Notes: a model not told the origin generated them from the sequence alone. 8,544 bases of DNA from an uncultured bacterium (GCA_945871045.1 CAMBUC010000080.1:1-8544), one strand, 5' to 3'. Shown: positions 1-6,193, counted from the first letter of the stretch. Program-made: numbers and translations.

Positions 1-1454
1 AGCGCATCTTCGTCCGCACCCTCATAGCGGAACGAAACATCACAAAATTCAACTGTACCCTTCCATTCCTGCCGTTCCTCGTCACGAACCGACTGTGCAT
101 CACTGATCACACACTGCGTGCGGATCACCTCGTCAATACGTTCCGCCGCAACTCCGGCTCTGGGAAGCATCACGGAAACCATCGTGATCATGAGGAAAGA
201 CATGATGATCTGCATCGTATAAGTGATAAACGCGATCATATCACCCACCTGAAGATTACCCATATCAATGCCTTTTCCGCCTACCCATACGATCAGTACA
301 GTCACTGCGTTCATGAGCATCATCATGGCCGGCATCATCATGGTCATCACACGGTTTGTAAACAACTGTGTGCGCATAAGATCCCGGTTTGCCTCATCAA
401 AACGCTCTTCTTCGAACTTCTCGCGGGAAAAAGCACGGATCACCGGCAGACCGGTCAAAATCTCACGGGATACCAGATTTAACCTGTCCACAAGTTTCTG
501 CATCATCTTAAACTTTGGCAGCGTAGCACCCATTAAGGCGAGTACCAGTCCGCTGATCAAAAGAACTGCTAACACAATGATCCAGCCCATACCTGTCTTT
601 GTGCTGATCACTTTTACGACACCTCCGATACCCAAAATCGGCGCATAAAAGACCATCCGAAGCAGCATCACAGACACCATCTGGATCTGCTGAATATCGT
701 TGGTGCTGCGGGTGATCAGGGAAGCGGTGGAAAACCGGTTCATCTCCACATTGGAAAAACCGAGCACATTTTTAAACACCTTGCCACGCAGTTCCATACC
801 GATCTTCGCCGCAGTCTTTGCAGACAGATATCCGCAGGCAATGGCTGCCGCAAGCATCAAAACGGATAAGAGCATCATCTTTGCTCCGGTTGCCAGCAGA
901 TAGTTGCGCTGCAGCCGGTTCAAGTCGATGCCGCAGGCCTCGTACTCCTCGGTCACGCCCTGGATCGCGATCTGCGTCAGGATTGAGTCACTGATCTCAC
1001 CAAACTGCGCCAACATCTGCTGAAGGCTGGTCGGATCACCGTTCATTGCTGCCATATCAGGCACATCCATGCCGTTTTCTGCCATCAGGTCATCCATGTG
1101 ATTGGATGCATACATCATAACGACAGGCTGCTCCAAAAAGCCATTCAGCGCCTCATGGGCTTCCTTTGAAATGTCAGCAAGTTCATAATGGTCTGTCTGT
1201 TCGTTCAGCACATAGGCCTCCGCAAAAGCCGCCCTTCCTTCTTCGGAAAGCGCCTGCTGCAATGCATCTCCCGTGCTGTGGCGCATCTCCTTCATCACAC
1301 AGTCTTCGATGCCATACTGCTGGAGCCCGACATCCACAATACTTGAAGTATATGCAGGCAGCGCCAGATCACAGTATGCCTGCATGATCAAAAGCAGGAT
1401 AATCGCGGCAACAGATAACTTGTGCCGAAACAGATTCCCAAAAATATGCTTCAT
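1..1454 (-). CDS. ABC exporter half-transporter (permease-ATPase), 3' end missing
   Basis: This is a fused membrane/ATPase subunit of the multidrug-type ABC exporter family, presumably moving a small molecule or peptide outward; the substrate cannot be told from sequence. About 484 residues are visible, without frameshift. Residues 14-34 form TM1, followed by a long polar stretch (about 45-185) that should lie outside the cell, then TM2 near 190-210 and further membrane helices near 265-310 and 370-425. Typical coupling and family motifs are present (ELRGKVF near 221, STNDIQQIQ near 250, GLPVIRAFSRE near 335, AAERIDEVI near 436). The ATPase domain has just begun (VEFCDVSFRYEGA, 468-480), so Walker A, signature and Walker B lie beyond the window edge. 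The ATG at 1454 is preceded by GGAGAGG (1464-1470), 9 nt away. Such proteins normally work as heterodimers; a partner gene may lie beyond position 1. Confidence 0.9.
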   Translation of the reverse strand, partial: MKHIFGNLFRHKLSVAAIILLLIMQAYCDLALPAYTSSIVDVGLQQYGIEDCVMKEMRHSTGDALQQALSEEGRAAFAEAYVLNEQTDHYELADISKEAHEALNGFLEQPVVMMYASNHMDDLMAENGMDVPDMAAMNGDPTSLQQMLAQFGEISDSILTQIAIQGVTEEYEACGIDLNRLQRNYLLATGAKMMLLSVLMLAAAIACGYLSAKTAAKIGMELRGKVFKNVLGFSNVEMNRFSTASLITRSTNDIQQIQMVSVMLLRMVFYAPILGIGGVVKVISTKTGMGWIIVLAVLLISGLVLALMGATLPKFKMMQKLVDRLNLVSREILTGLPVIRAFSREKFEEERFDEANRDLMRTQLFTNRVMTMMMPAMMMLMNAVTVLIVWVGGKGIDMGNLQVGDMIAFITYTMQIIMSFLMITMVSVMLPRAGVAAERIDEVIRTQCVISDAQSVRDEERQEWKGTVEFCDVSFRYEGADEDA

Positions 1455-1548
1455 AAAATCATTCCTCTCCCAGCGAAAAAACGCTGTATGCTTTGCAAAT
1501 AAGATACCGCGTGACCGATCATTTTCATATACAGTACGCTAACATGGT

Positions 1549-1577
1549 ATTTTATGCCTTACTTTTTTATTCGTCAA
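1549..1577 (-). promoter_or_regulatory. Promoter of the ABC exporter gene
   Basis: Read on the minus strand, TTGACG (1572-1577) and TAAAAT (1549-1554) are separated by exactly 17 bp, a good sigma-A-type promoter. Transcription would start near 1542, giving a leader of about 88 nt before the ATG at 1454. The -35 box is the centre of a palindrome (separate entry), which suggests repression by a dimeric regulator. Confidence 0.65.
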
Positions 1578-1581
1578 CGAA
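1570..1581. promoter_or_regulatory. Candidate operator palindrome over exporter -35 box
   Basis: TTCGTCAACGAA is an inverted repeat with 5-bp arms (TTCGT/ACGAA) around a 2-bp centre, inside A/T-rich flanks that are themselves nearly symmetric (TTTA on one side, ATAAA on the other). It covers the minus-strand -35 box. Palindromes of this size and place are typical of MarR-like repressors, which commonly control exporters, but no regulator gene is in the window, so the binding protein is inferred. Confidence 0.4.
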
Positions 1582-1612
1582 ATAAATCTTAATTTTTTAT
1601 AAATTAGTTTTT

Positions 1613-1626
1613 CGAACTTGCGTTCG
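1613..1626. promoter_or_regulatory. LexA (SOS) box 1
   Basis: CGAACTTGCGTTCG contains the GAAC-N4-GTTC core of the Gram-positive LexA/DinR box, extended to perfect 5-bp arms CGAAC/GTTCG. It overlaps the -35 hexamer (TTGCGT, 1618-1623) of the promoter for the downstream radical SAM gene, so bound LexA would block RNA polymerase. Confidence 0.85.
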
Positions 1627-1646
1627 ATTTTCTTTTGTGGTATAGT
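1618..1646 (+). promoter_or_regulatory. Promoter of the radical SAM/DUF4130 operon
   Basis: TTGCGT (1618-1623), a 17-bp spacer, then TATAGT (1641-1646). The upstream stretch of about 30 bp (1580-1612) is almost entirely A/T and could act as an UP element. The start of transcription is expected near 1653, at the first base of the second LexA box. Both key elements are therefore covered or flanked by LexA sites, the classic layout of a tightly repressed damage-inducible promoter. Confidence 0.8.
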
Positions 1647-1652
1647 CATTTT

Positions 1653-1666
1653 AGAACAGACGTTCG
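1653..1666. promoter_or_regulatory. LexA (SOS) box 2
   Basis: AGAACAGACGTTCG has the exact GAAC-N4-GTTC core; its central AGAC also fits the RNRY spacer of the Bacillus consensus, and only the outermost left base differs. It begins 40 bp after the start of box 1, close to four helical turns, so two LexA dimers would lie on nearly the same face of DNA. It covers the predicted transcription start. Confidence 0.8.
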
Positions 1667-1682
1667 ATATTGTCAAGTACTG

Positions 1683-1688
1683 AAAGGA
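1683..1688 (+). promoter_or_regulatory. Ribosome binding site fixing the radical SAM start
   Basis: AAAGGA lies 12 nt before the ATG at 1701. The reading frame stays open up to a TTG at 1635, but that codon sits upstream of the -10 box and the predicted transcription start and so would not be in the mRNA. The ATG at 1701 is therefore the supported start. Confidence 0.7.
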
Positions 1689-1700
1689 ACATACAAAAAC

Positions 1701-3077
1701 ATGGAACTTTGCATCCAATCCGATCTAATGGAAAAACTTGCCATCTTAACCGATGCGGCAAAATATGATGTAGCCTGTACCTCCAGCGGGGTGGACCGCA
1801 GAGGTAAGGGGCATGGAATGGGAAATTCCGTGGCAGCCGGTATCTGTCACAGTTTTTCCGGTGACGGACGCTGCATTTCTTTATTGAAGATACTGATGAC
1901 CAACCACTGCATCTATAACTGTACCTATTGCCAGAACAACTGTAATAACGATCTGCCCCGCGCCACCTTCACACCGGAGGAGATCTGCACACTCGTCACA
2001 CAGTTTTACAGACGCAATTATATAGAAGGTTTATTTTTAAGCTCCGGAATCATCGAAAGCCCGAATCATACAATGGAACTGTTGTATCAGACACTTTACC
2101 TTCTTCGGACAACCTATGATTTTAACGGCTACATTCATGTAAAAGCCATTCCCGGAGCAGATCCGCGCCTGATCGAATTGATCGGATATCTGGCTGACCG
2201 CATGAGTATCAATCTGGAACTGCCTACTTCCGCCGGTTTGCGGGCCCTCGCTCCGTGCAAGAGTAGGAAAACCATTCTCGGACCGATGCGCCAGATCCAG
2301 ACCGGGATCCACCAGTCCAAAGAACTGCCTACCCACGAACTGGTTCCCCGAAACGCTGCACTGCCGCAAGTCGTACGTCTGTCCAATGGGGATCCCCATA
2401 AAAAACGATTTGTTCCCGCCGGGCAGAGCACCCAGATGATTATCGGCGCCACACCGGAAAATGATTATCAGATCATCAAAGTTGCAGAAAGCCTTTATGA
2501 CCGATTCGAACTGAAGCGCGTGTTTTACTCCGCATTTGTGAATGTCACCGGAAGCAGTGATCTGCCGACACTTCCCGGCGGACCACCGCTGCTTCGGGAA
2601 CACCGGCTTTATCAGGCAGACTGGTTACTGCGCTTTTATCATTTCCAAGCGGATGAGTTGTTGGATGAAACCCGCCCAAACTTTAATGTATGGTTGGATC
2701 CCAAATGCGATTGGGCGCTTCGCCACTTAGAACAGTTTCCGGTGGAGATCAGCAGTGCTTCCTATCAGACGCTGCTTCGTGTCCCCGGAATCGGTTATCT
2801 GTCAGCAAGGCGCATCGTTGCCGCCAGACAAAGCAGCCGTTTGGATTTTTCGGATCTGAAAAAGATCGGCGTTGTCTTAAAAAGAGCCATCTATTTCATC
2901 ACTTGTAACGGACGCACGATGTATCCGATCCGCATGGAAGAAGATTATATTACAAGACAGCTTCTTGCCGACCGCACACAGATCCCGAAGGAGATCACAG
3001 ATGCCGGCTACGAACAATTGTCGCTGTTTGACACAGGCTTGCTCGCAAAGGATGCGATTCCATCCGTTGCATTTTAA
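1701..3077 (+). CDS. Putative DNA modification/repair radical SAM protein
   Basis: A 458-residue radical SAM protein of the family named putative DNA modification/repair (TIGR03916-type, recognised by eye). Cys70, Cys74 and Cys77 form the CX3CX2C motif (CIYNCTYC) that holds a 4Fe-4S cluster for cleaving S-adenosylmethionine. Family-like blocks follow: RATFTPEE (87-94), FYRRNYIEGLFLSSGI (102-117), GYIHVKAIPGA (143-153) and DRMSINLELPT (166-176). Residues 358-376 (LLRVPGIGYLSARRIVAAR) form a helix-hairpin-helix, a sequence-independent DNA-binding motif, continued by LKKIGVVLKRAIYFI (387-401). Near the C-terminus, QLSLF (439-443) matches the bacterial sliding-clamp peptide. The gene is first in an operon with the DUF4130 gene and starts from a LexA-flanked promoter, which supports a role in DNA damage. 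The true substrate and reaction are unknown; spore photoproduct lyase is the known precedent for radical SAM DNA repair but is a different family. Confidence 0.93.
   Translation: MELCIQSDLMEKLAILTDAAKYDVACTSSGVDRRGKGHGMGNSVAAGICHSFSGDGRCISLLKILMTNHCIYNCTYCQNNCNNDLPRATFTPEEICTLVTQFYRRNYIEGLFLSSGIIESPNHTMELLYQTLYLLRTTYDFNGYIHVKAIPGADPRLIELIGYLADRMSINLELPTSAGLRALAPCKSRKTILGPMRQIQTGIHQSKELPTHELVPRNAALPQVVRLSNGDPHKKRFVPAGQSTQMIIGATPENDYQIIKVAESLYDRFELKRVFYSAFVNVTGSSDLPTLPGGPPLLREHRLYQADWLLRFYHFQADELLDETRPNFNVWLDPKCDWALRHLEQFPVEISSASYQTLLRVPGIGYLSARRIVAARQSSRLDFSDLKKIGVVLKRAIYFITCNGRTMYPIRMEEDYITRQLLADRTQIPKEITDAGYEQLSLFDTGLLAKDAIPSVAF
2772..2828 (+). other. Helix-hairpin-helix DNA-binding motif in the radical SAM protein
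   Basis: Residues 358-376 of the preceding protein, with the hairpin PGIG followed by a second helix carrying A369, R370, R371 and R376. The pattern h-x-x-h-x-G-h-G-x-x-x-A fits the HhH consensus of repair glycosylases, ComEA and UvrC. Confidence 0.8.
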
Positions 3078-3144
3078 ACCGGATTCTCTTCATTTACTAT
3101 TAGATAAATGACTGTCAATATTTTTATAAGAAAGGACGACTCTC

Positions 3145-3930
3145 ATGTACACCTATATTTGTGAAAACAGCATCGATGGTATACTTACAGGCGTTTACTG
3201 CGCCTATGCTGACCGCCATCCCCGCCGTGATATTCATCTGACGATCCAACAACCGGATAATATGTCTTTATTTACACAGTATATCCCGGTTGAAACAGAT
3301 ACCGTAAAAGCCGCGAGAGTCGCACATACATTAAAAACGCGTTTCGGGCAGGACTTTTATGAAACCATTTATCAAGCTGCCATGTCTGGAGATGTTCCCG
3401 GAAAAAGCACCATGGACAAAGCCGACGCGATCTATGAAACCATCGCACTGGCACTTTTTTCAGGCAACGGCACAAAAACCTTATTATCACTTGGTGAACC
3501 CTGCGTTTACCGGGTATTTGAACTGTGTCGGGCTACTGGCCGCGAAGCCATGCATTTACTCGGATTTATCCGCTTTCAGGAGTTGGAAAACGGCATCCTG
3601 TTTTCGGAGATCCACCCGAATCATCATGTCCTTCCTATGTTAGGAGAACATTTCTCCGACCGTCTTCCGGAAGAAAATTTCATGATCTATGATGCCAATC
3701 GCGACCTGGCATTGCTGCATCCGGCGGGCGAACACTTTTTTCTGGCAGATGCAGATACACTGAATTTGTCTGCCACCAGACAATTCTCAGCAAATGAAAA
3801 GCAATTTCAGGATCTTTGGGTTACATTCTTTCACAGTATCACCATTGATGCCAGAAAAAATCCGGACCTGCAGTCTCAGATGATCCCGAAACGCTTCCAA
3901 CGTGATACCGTAGAGTTTCAGGCATCGTAG
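3145..3930 (+). CDS. DUF4130 protein, partner of the radical SAM protein
   Basis: A 261-residue protein of the family described as probable DNA metabolism protein (TIGR03915/DUF4130-type), recognised by the block HLLGFIRF (137-144), ILFSEIHPNHHVLPMLGEHF (151-170), the MIYD-NRDLAL segment (180-190) and the C-terminal stretch LWVTFFHSITIDARKNPDLQ (224-243) ending MIPKRF. It has no signal peptide or membrane segment, so it should be cytoplasmic. In many bacteria this family sits beside the radical SAM gene, and in some it is fused to a uracil-DNA-glycosylase-like domain; no such domain is present here, the protein ending soon after the DUF4130 region. The start ATG has AAAGGA (3131-3136) 8 nt upstream. 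The 67-nt gap from the radical SAM gene has no terminator or clear promoter, so the two genes are probably co-transcribed under LexA. Biochemical role unknown. Confidence 0.9.
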   Translation: MYTYICENSIDGILTGVYCAYADRHPRRDIHLTIQQPDNMSLFTQYIPVETDTVKAARVAHTLKTRFGQDFYETIYQAAMSGDVPGKSTMDKADAIYETIALALFSGNGTKTLLSLGEPCVYRVFELCRATGREAMHLLGFIRFQELENGILFSEIHPNHHVLPMLGEHFSDRLPEENFMIYDANRDLALLHPAGEHFFLADADTLNLSATRQFSANEKQFQDLWVTFFHSITIDARKNPDLQSQMIPKRFQRDTVEFQAS

Positions 3931-3995
3931 CTGCTCAGTACATTCACAGTTCCGACACAAAAATGCATGCAAATTGTTTCGCAACGACATGTTTG

Positions 3996-4022
3996 TTAGC
4001 ACTCGCTAAAAAAGAGTGCTAA
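3996..4022. promoter_or_regulatory. CIRCE operator (HrcA binding site)
   Basis: TTAGCACTC, nine bases, GAGTGCTAA: a perfect match to the CIRCE inverted repeat bound by the heat-shock repressor HrcA. It ends 7 bp upstream of the -35 box of the htpG promoter. It is followed by TTTTCTGTT, so in RNA it would form a 9-bp stem with a short U-run and might also end transcripts of the upstream DUF4130 gene, for which no other terminator is visible. Confidence 0.95.
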
Positions 4023-4029
4023 TTTTCTG

Positions 4030-4058
4030 TTGACATTTGACGCTCGCCGCGTTACACT
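4030..4058 (+). promoter_or_regulatory. htpG promoter
   Basis: A consensus -35 TTGACA (4030-4035), 17-bp spacer and TACACT (4053-4058) as -10. Transcription should start near 4065, giving a 5' UTR of about 70 nt. The adjacent upstream CIRCE suggests HrcA repression that is lifted on protein-folding stress. Confidence 0.75.
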
Positions 4059-4079
4059 ATGTTCTAATGAACAGAAACC

Positions 4080-4105
4080 AACTGCCACCTATCTATCCGG
4101 CAGTT
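4080..4105 (+). other. Hairpin in the htpG 5' UTR
   Basis: AACTGCC (4080-4086) and GGCAGTT (4099-4105) are perfect 7-bp complementary arms around a 12-nt loop, about 15 nt past the predicted transcript start and 15 nt before the ribosome site. It has no U-run, so it is not a terminator. It may stabilise the mRNA; function is inferred. Confidence 0.5.
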
Positions 4106-4120
4106 CCAAAAAACTATAAC

Positions 4121-4126
4121 AAGGAG
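4121..4126 (+). promoter_or_regulatory. Ribosome binding site fixing the htpG start
   Basis: AAGGAG lies 8 nt before the ATG at 4135. An in-frame GTG at 4126 overlaps this Shine-Dalgarno sequence and would have none of its own, so it is rejected as the start. With the ATG start, catalytic residues fall at the same numbers as in yeast Hsp90 (E33, N37, D79). Confidence 0.85.
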
Positions 4127-4134
4127 TGATTCAA

Positions 4135-6189
4135 ATGAGTAACAAGCATGGAAGTCTTTCCATTAACAGTGACAACATTTTCCCTATTATCAAAAAGTGG
4201 TTATATTCTGACCAAGACATCTTTTATCGTGAGTTAGTAAGTAACGGCTGTGATGCCATCACAAAATTAAAGAAACTGGATATGATGGGCGAATATGAGC
4301 TGCCTGCTGACTATAAAGCGAAACTTCAGATCGTGGTTGACCCGGATAATAAGAAAGTGACGATTACCGATAACGGTCTTGGTATGACTGCTGAAGAAGT
4401 AGAGGAATATATCAACCAGATCGCTTTCTCCGGTGCTACGGATTTCATTGAAAAATACAAAGACAAAGCAAATGAGGATCAGATCATCGGTCATTTTGGT
4501 TTAGGTTTCTACTCTGCATTCATGGTTGCCGATGAAGTTCATATCGATACACTTTCTTATAAGAAAGGTGCTACTGCCGTTCATTGGGAATGTGATGGCG
4601 GCACAGAGTTTGATATGACGGACGGTATCAAAGAAGAAGTCGGAACGACTATCACCCTCTTCTTAAACGAAGATTGTCTTGCGTATGCGAATGAATACCG
4701 TGCGCGCGAAGTATTGGAAAAATACTGTTCATTCATGCCTACTGCGATCTACTTAAGTAAGGCAAATGCCCCTGAGGAATATGAAACCATCGATCCTGCA
4801 GACAAACTGGATACGGATACCGTGATCGAGACCATCGTAGAGGAAGCAAAGACCGAAGAGAAAGAAAACGAGAACGGAGAAAAGGAGATCGTTGAGATTT
4901 CCCCTGCAACCGAGAAGTTAAAGATCGTAAAACGCCCGGTTCCGTTAAATGATACCACTCCTCTTTGGACGAAGAACCCGACGGATTGCACAGAGGAAGA
5001 ATACAAAGAGTTTTACAGAAATGTATTCCATGACTACAAGGAGCCTTTGTTCTGGATCCACCTGAACATGGACTACCCTTTCAATCTGAAAGGAATCTTA
5101 TACTTCCCGAAGATCAACACAGAGTATGACTCGATCGAGGGAACGATCAAGTTATATAACAACCAGGTATTTATCGCAGATAACATCAAAGAAGTCATTC
5201 CTGAGTTTTTGATGCTCTTGAAAGGTGTCATCGACTGTCCGGATCTTCCTTTGAACGTATCTCGTAGTGCGCTTCAGAACGACGGATTTGTGAAGAAGAT
5301 TTCTGAGTACATCACAAAGAAGGTTGCCGACAAACTAATCGGTATGTGCAAGACAGAAACAGAAACTTATGAAAAATACTGGGATGATATCAGTCCCTTC
5401 ATCAAATTCGGCTGCTTAAAAGATGAGAAATTCTGTGACAAGATGAATGACTACATCCTGTTTAAAAATATTGATGATAAGTATCTCACCTTACCTGAAA
5501 TCTTAAAGCCGGTGGAAGAAGAAAAGACCGAAGGCGAAGAAACTGCTGAAGCAACTGAGGAAAACAACACAGAGGAATACAAGGATGACCGTTCTGTCAT
5601 CTACTATGTAACTGATAAGAATCAGCAGAGCCAGTATATCAATCTATTCCGTGAACAGGGCATGGATGCGGTGATCCTCGATCACAATATTGATAGTTCT
5701 TTCATTACACAGTTAGAGCGCCGCAATGACAAGTACAAATTCATGCGTATTGATGCTGATGTCACCGGTTCCCTGACAGAGGAGACATCCGAAGATGAAT
5801 TAAAGGATGCTACCGAAACCTTAAAGGATGTATTTGGAAAAGCCTTAAACAATGACAAACTGACCATTCAGGTACAGAAACTCAAAAATGCAGATACGCC
5901 TTCTATCATCACCTTATCCGAGGAAGGAAGACGTATGCAGGATATGATGAAGATGTATGCAATGGGTGGTATGGATCCTTCCATGTTTGGTGGAGATTAC
6001 ACCTTAACTCTGAACTTCAACAATGCACTGGTTCAGTATATTTTGAACAACAAAGATTCGGAACATGTTCCGATGTTCTGTGAGCAGCTTTATGATCTTG
6101 CTATGATCAGCAATCAGCCCCTTGCTCCGGAAGCAATGACAAAATTCATGAAACGTTCCAACGACATCATGCTTTTGCTTACAAAATAA
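4135..6189 (+). CDS. htpG: Molecular chaperone HtpG (Hsp90 family)
   Basis: A 684-residue cytoplasmic Hsp90, an ATP-driven dimeric chaperone. The N-terminal GHKL ATPase is intact: E33 and N37 in YRELVSNGCDA, D79 in the DNGLGM motif (79-84), and the glycine lid GHFGLGFYSAF (119-129). The middle domain carries the catalytic arginine R377 in LNVSRSALQND. The C-terminal dimerisation region includes a methionine-rich stretch (MQDMMKMYAMGGMDPSMFGG, 601-620) that could contact clients. The protein is longer than E. coli HtpG (624 residues), partly through two acidic segments: about 232-257 between the N-terminal and middle domains, and 459-485 (Glu/Thr-rich) between LTLPEIL and IYYVT. The gene stands alone between CIRCE plus its own promoter and a strong terminator, so it appears to be a monocistronic heat-shock gene under HrcA. 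Confidence 0.97.
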   Translation: MSNKHGSLSINSDNIFPIIKKWLYSDQDIFYRELVSNGCDAITKLKKLDMMGEYELPADYKAKLQIVVDPDNKKVTITDNGLGMTAEEVEEYINQIAFSGATDFIEKYKDKANEDQIIGHFGLGFYSAFMVADEVHIDTLSYKKGATAVHWECDGGTEFDMTDGIKEEVGTTITLFLNEDCLAYANEYRAREVLEKYCSFMPTAIYLSKANAPEEYETIDPADKLDTDTVIETIVEEAKTEEKENENGEKEIVEISPATEKLKIVKRPVPLNDTTPLWTKNPTDCTEEEYKEFYRNVFHDYKEPLFWIHLNMDYPFNLKGILYFPKINTEYDSIEGTIKLYNNQVFIADNIKEVIPEFLMLLKGVIDCPDLPLNVSRSALQNDGFVKKISEYITKKVADKLIGMCKTETETYEKYWDDISPFIKFGCLKDEKFCDKMNDYILFKNIDDKYLTLPEILKPVEEEKTEGEETAEATEENNTEEYKDDRSVIYYVTDKNQQSQYINLFREQGMDAVILDHNIDSSFITQLERRNDKYKFMRIDADVTGSLTEETSEDELKDATETLKDVFGKALNNDKLTIQVQKLKNADTPSIITLSEEGRRMQDMMKMYAMGGMDPSMFGGDYTLTLNFNNALVQYILNNKDSEHVPMFCEQLYDLAMISNQPLAPEAMTKFMKRSNDIMLLLTK

Positions 6190-6193
6190 AGCA

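Noticed and set aside
268..648. A plus-strand open frame of 126 codons in the exporter region.
   Set aside because: It is the antisense shadow of the exporter membrane domain, whose frame is unbroken and matches the family.
1451..1528. A 25-codon minus-strand open frame in the exporter leader, its TGA overlapping the exporter ATG (ATGA).
   Set aside because: It looks like a coupled leader peptide, but there is no ribosome site before its ATG and the peptide has no recognisable feature; chance is the simpler reading.
1635..1700. N-terminal extension of the radical SAM protein from a TTG at 1635.
   Set aside because: The TTG lies upstream of the -10 box and of the predicted transcription start, and the extension carries no family-conserved residues.
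2037..2603. A long minus-strand open frame (188 codons) inside the radical SAM gene.
   Set aside because: It is antisense to a strongly conserved protein, has no ribosome site, and its translation shows no recognisable domain.
3078..3144. Possible promoter or terminator between the radical SAM and DUF4130 genes.
   Set aside because: No -35/-10 pair with proper spacing and no stem with a U-run could be found; the gap fits an operon spacer.
6061..6070. GAACATGTTC palindrome, resembling a LexA half-site pair.
   Set aside because: The spacer is 2 bp instead of 4 and it lies deep in the htpG coding region.
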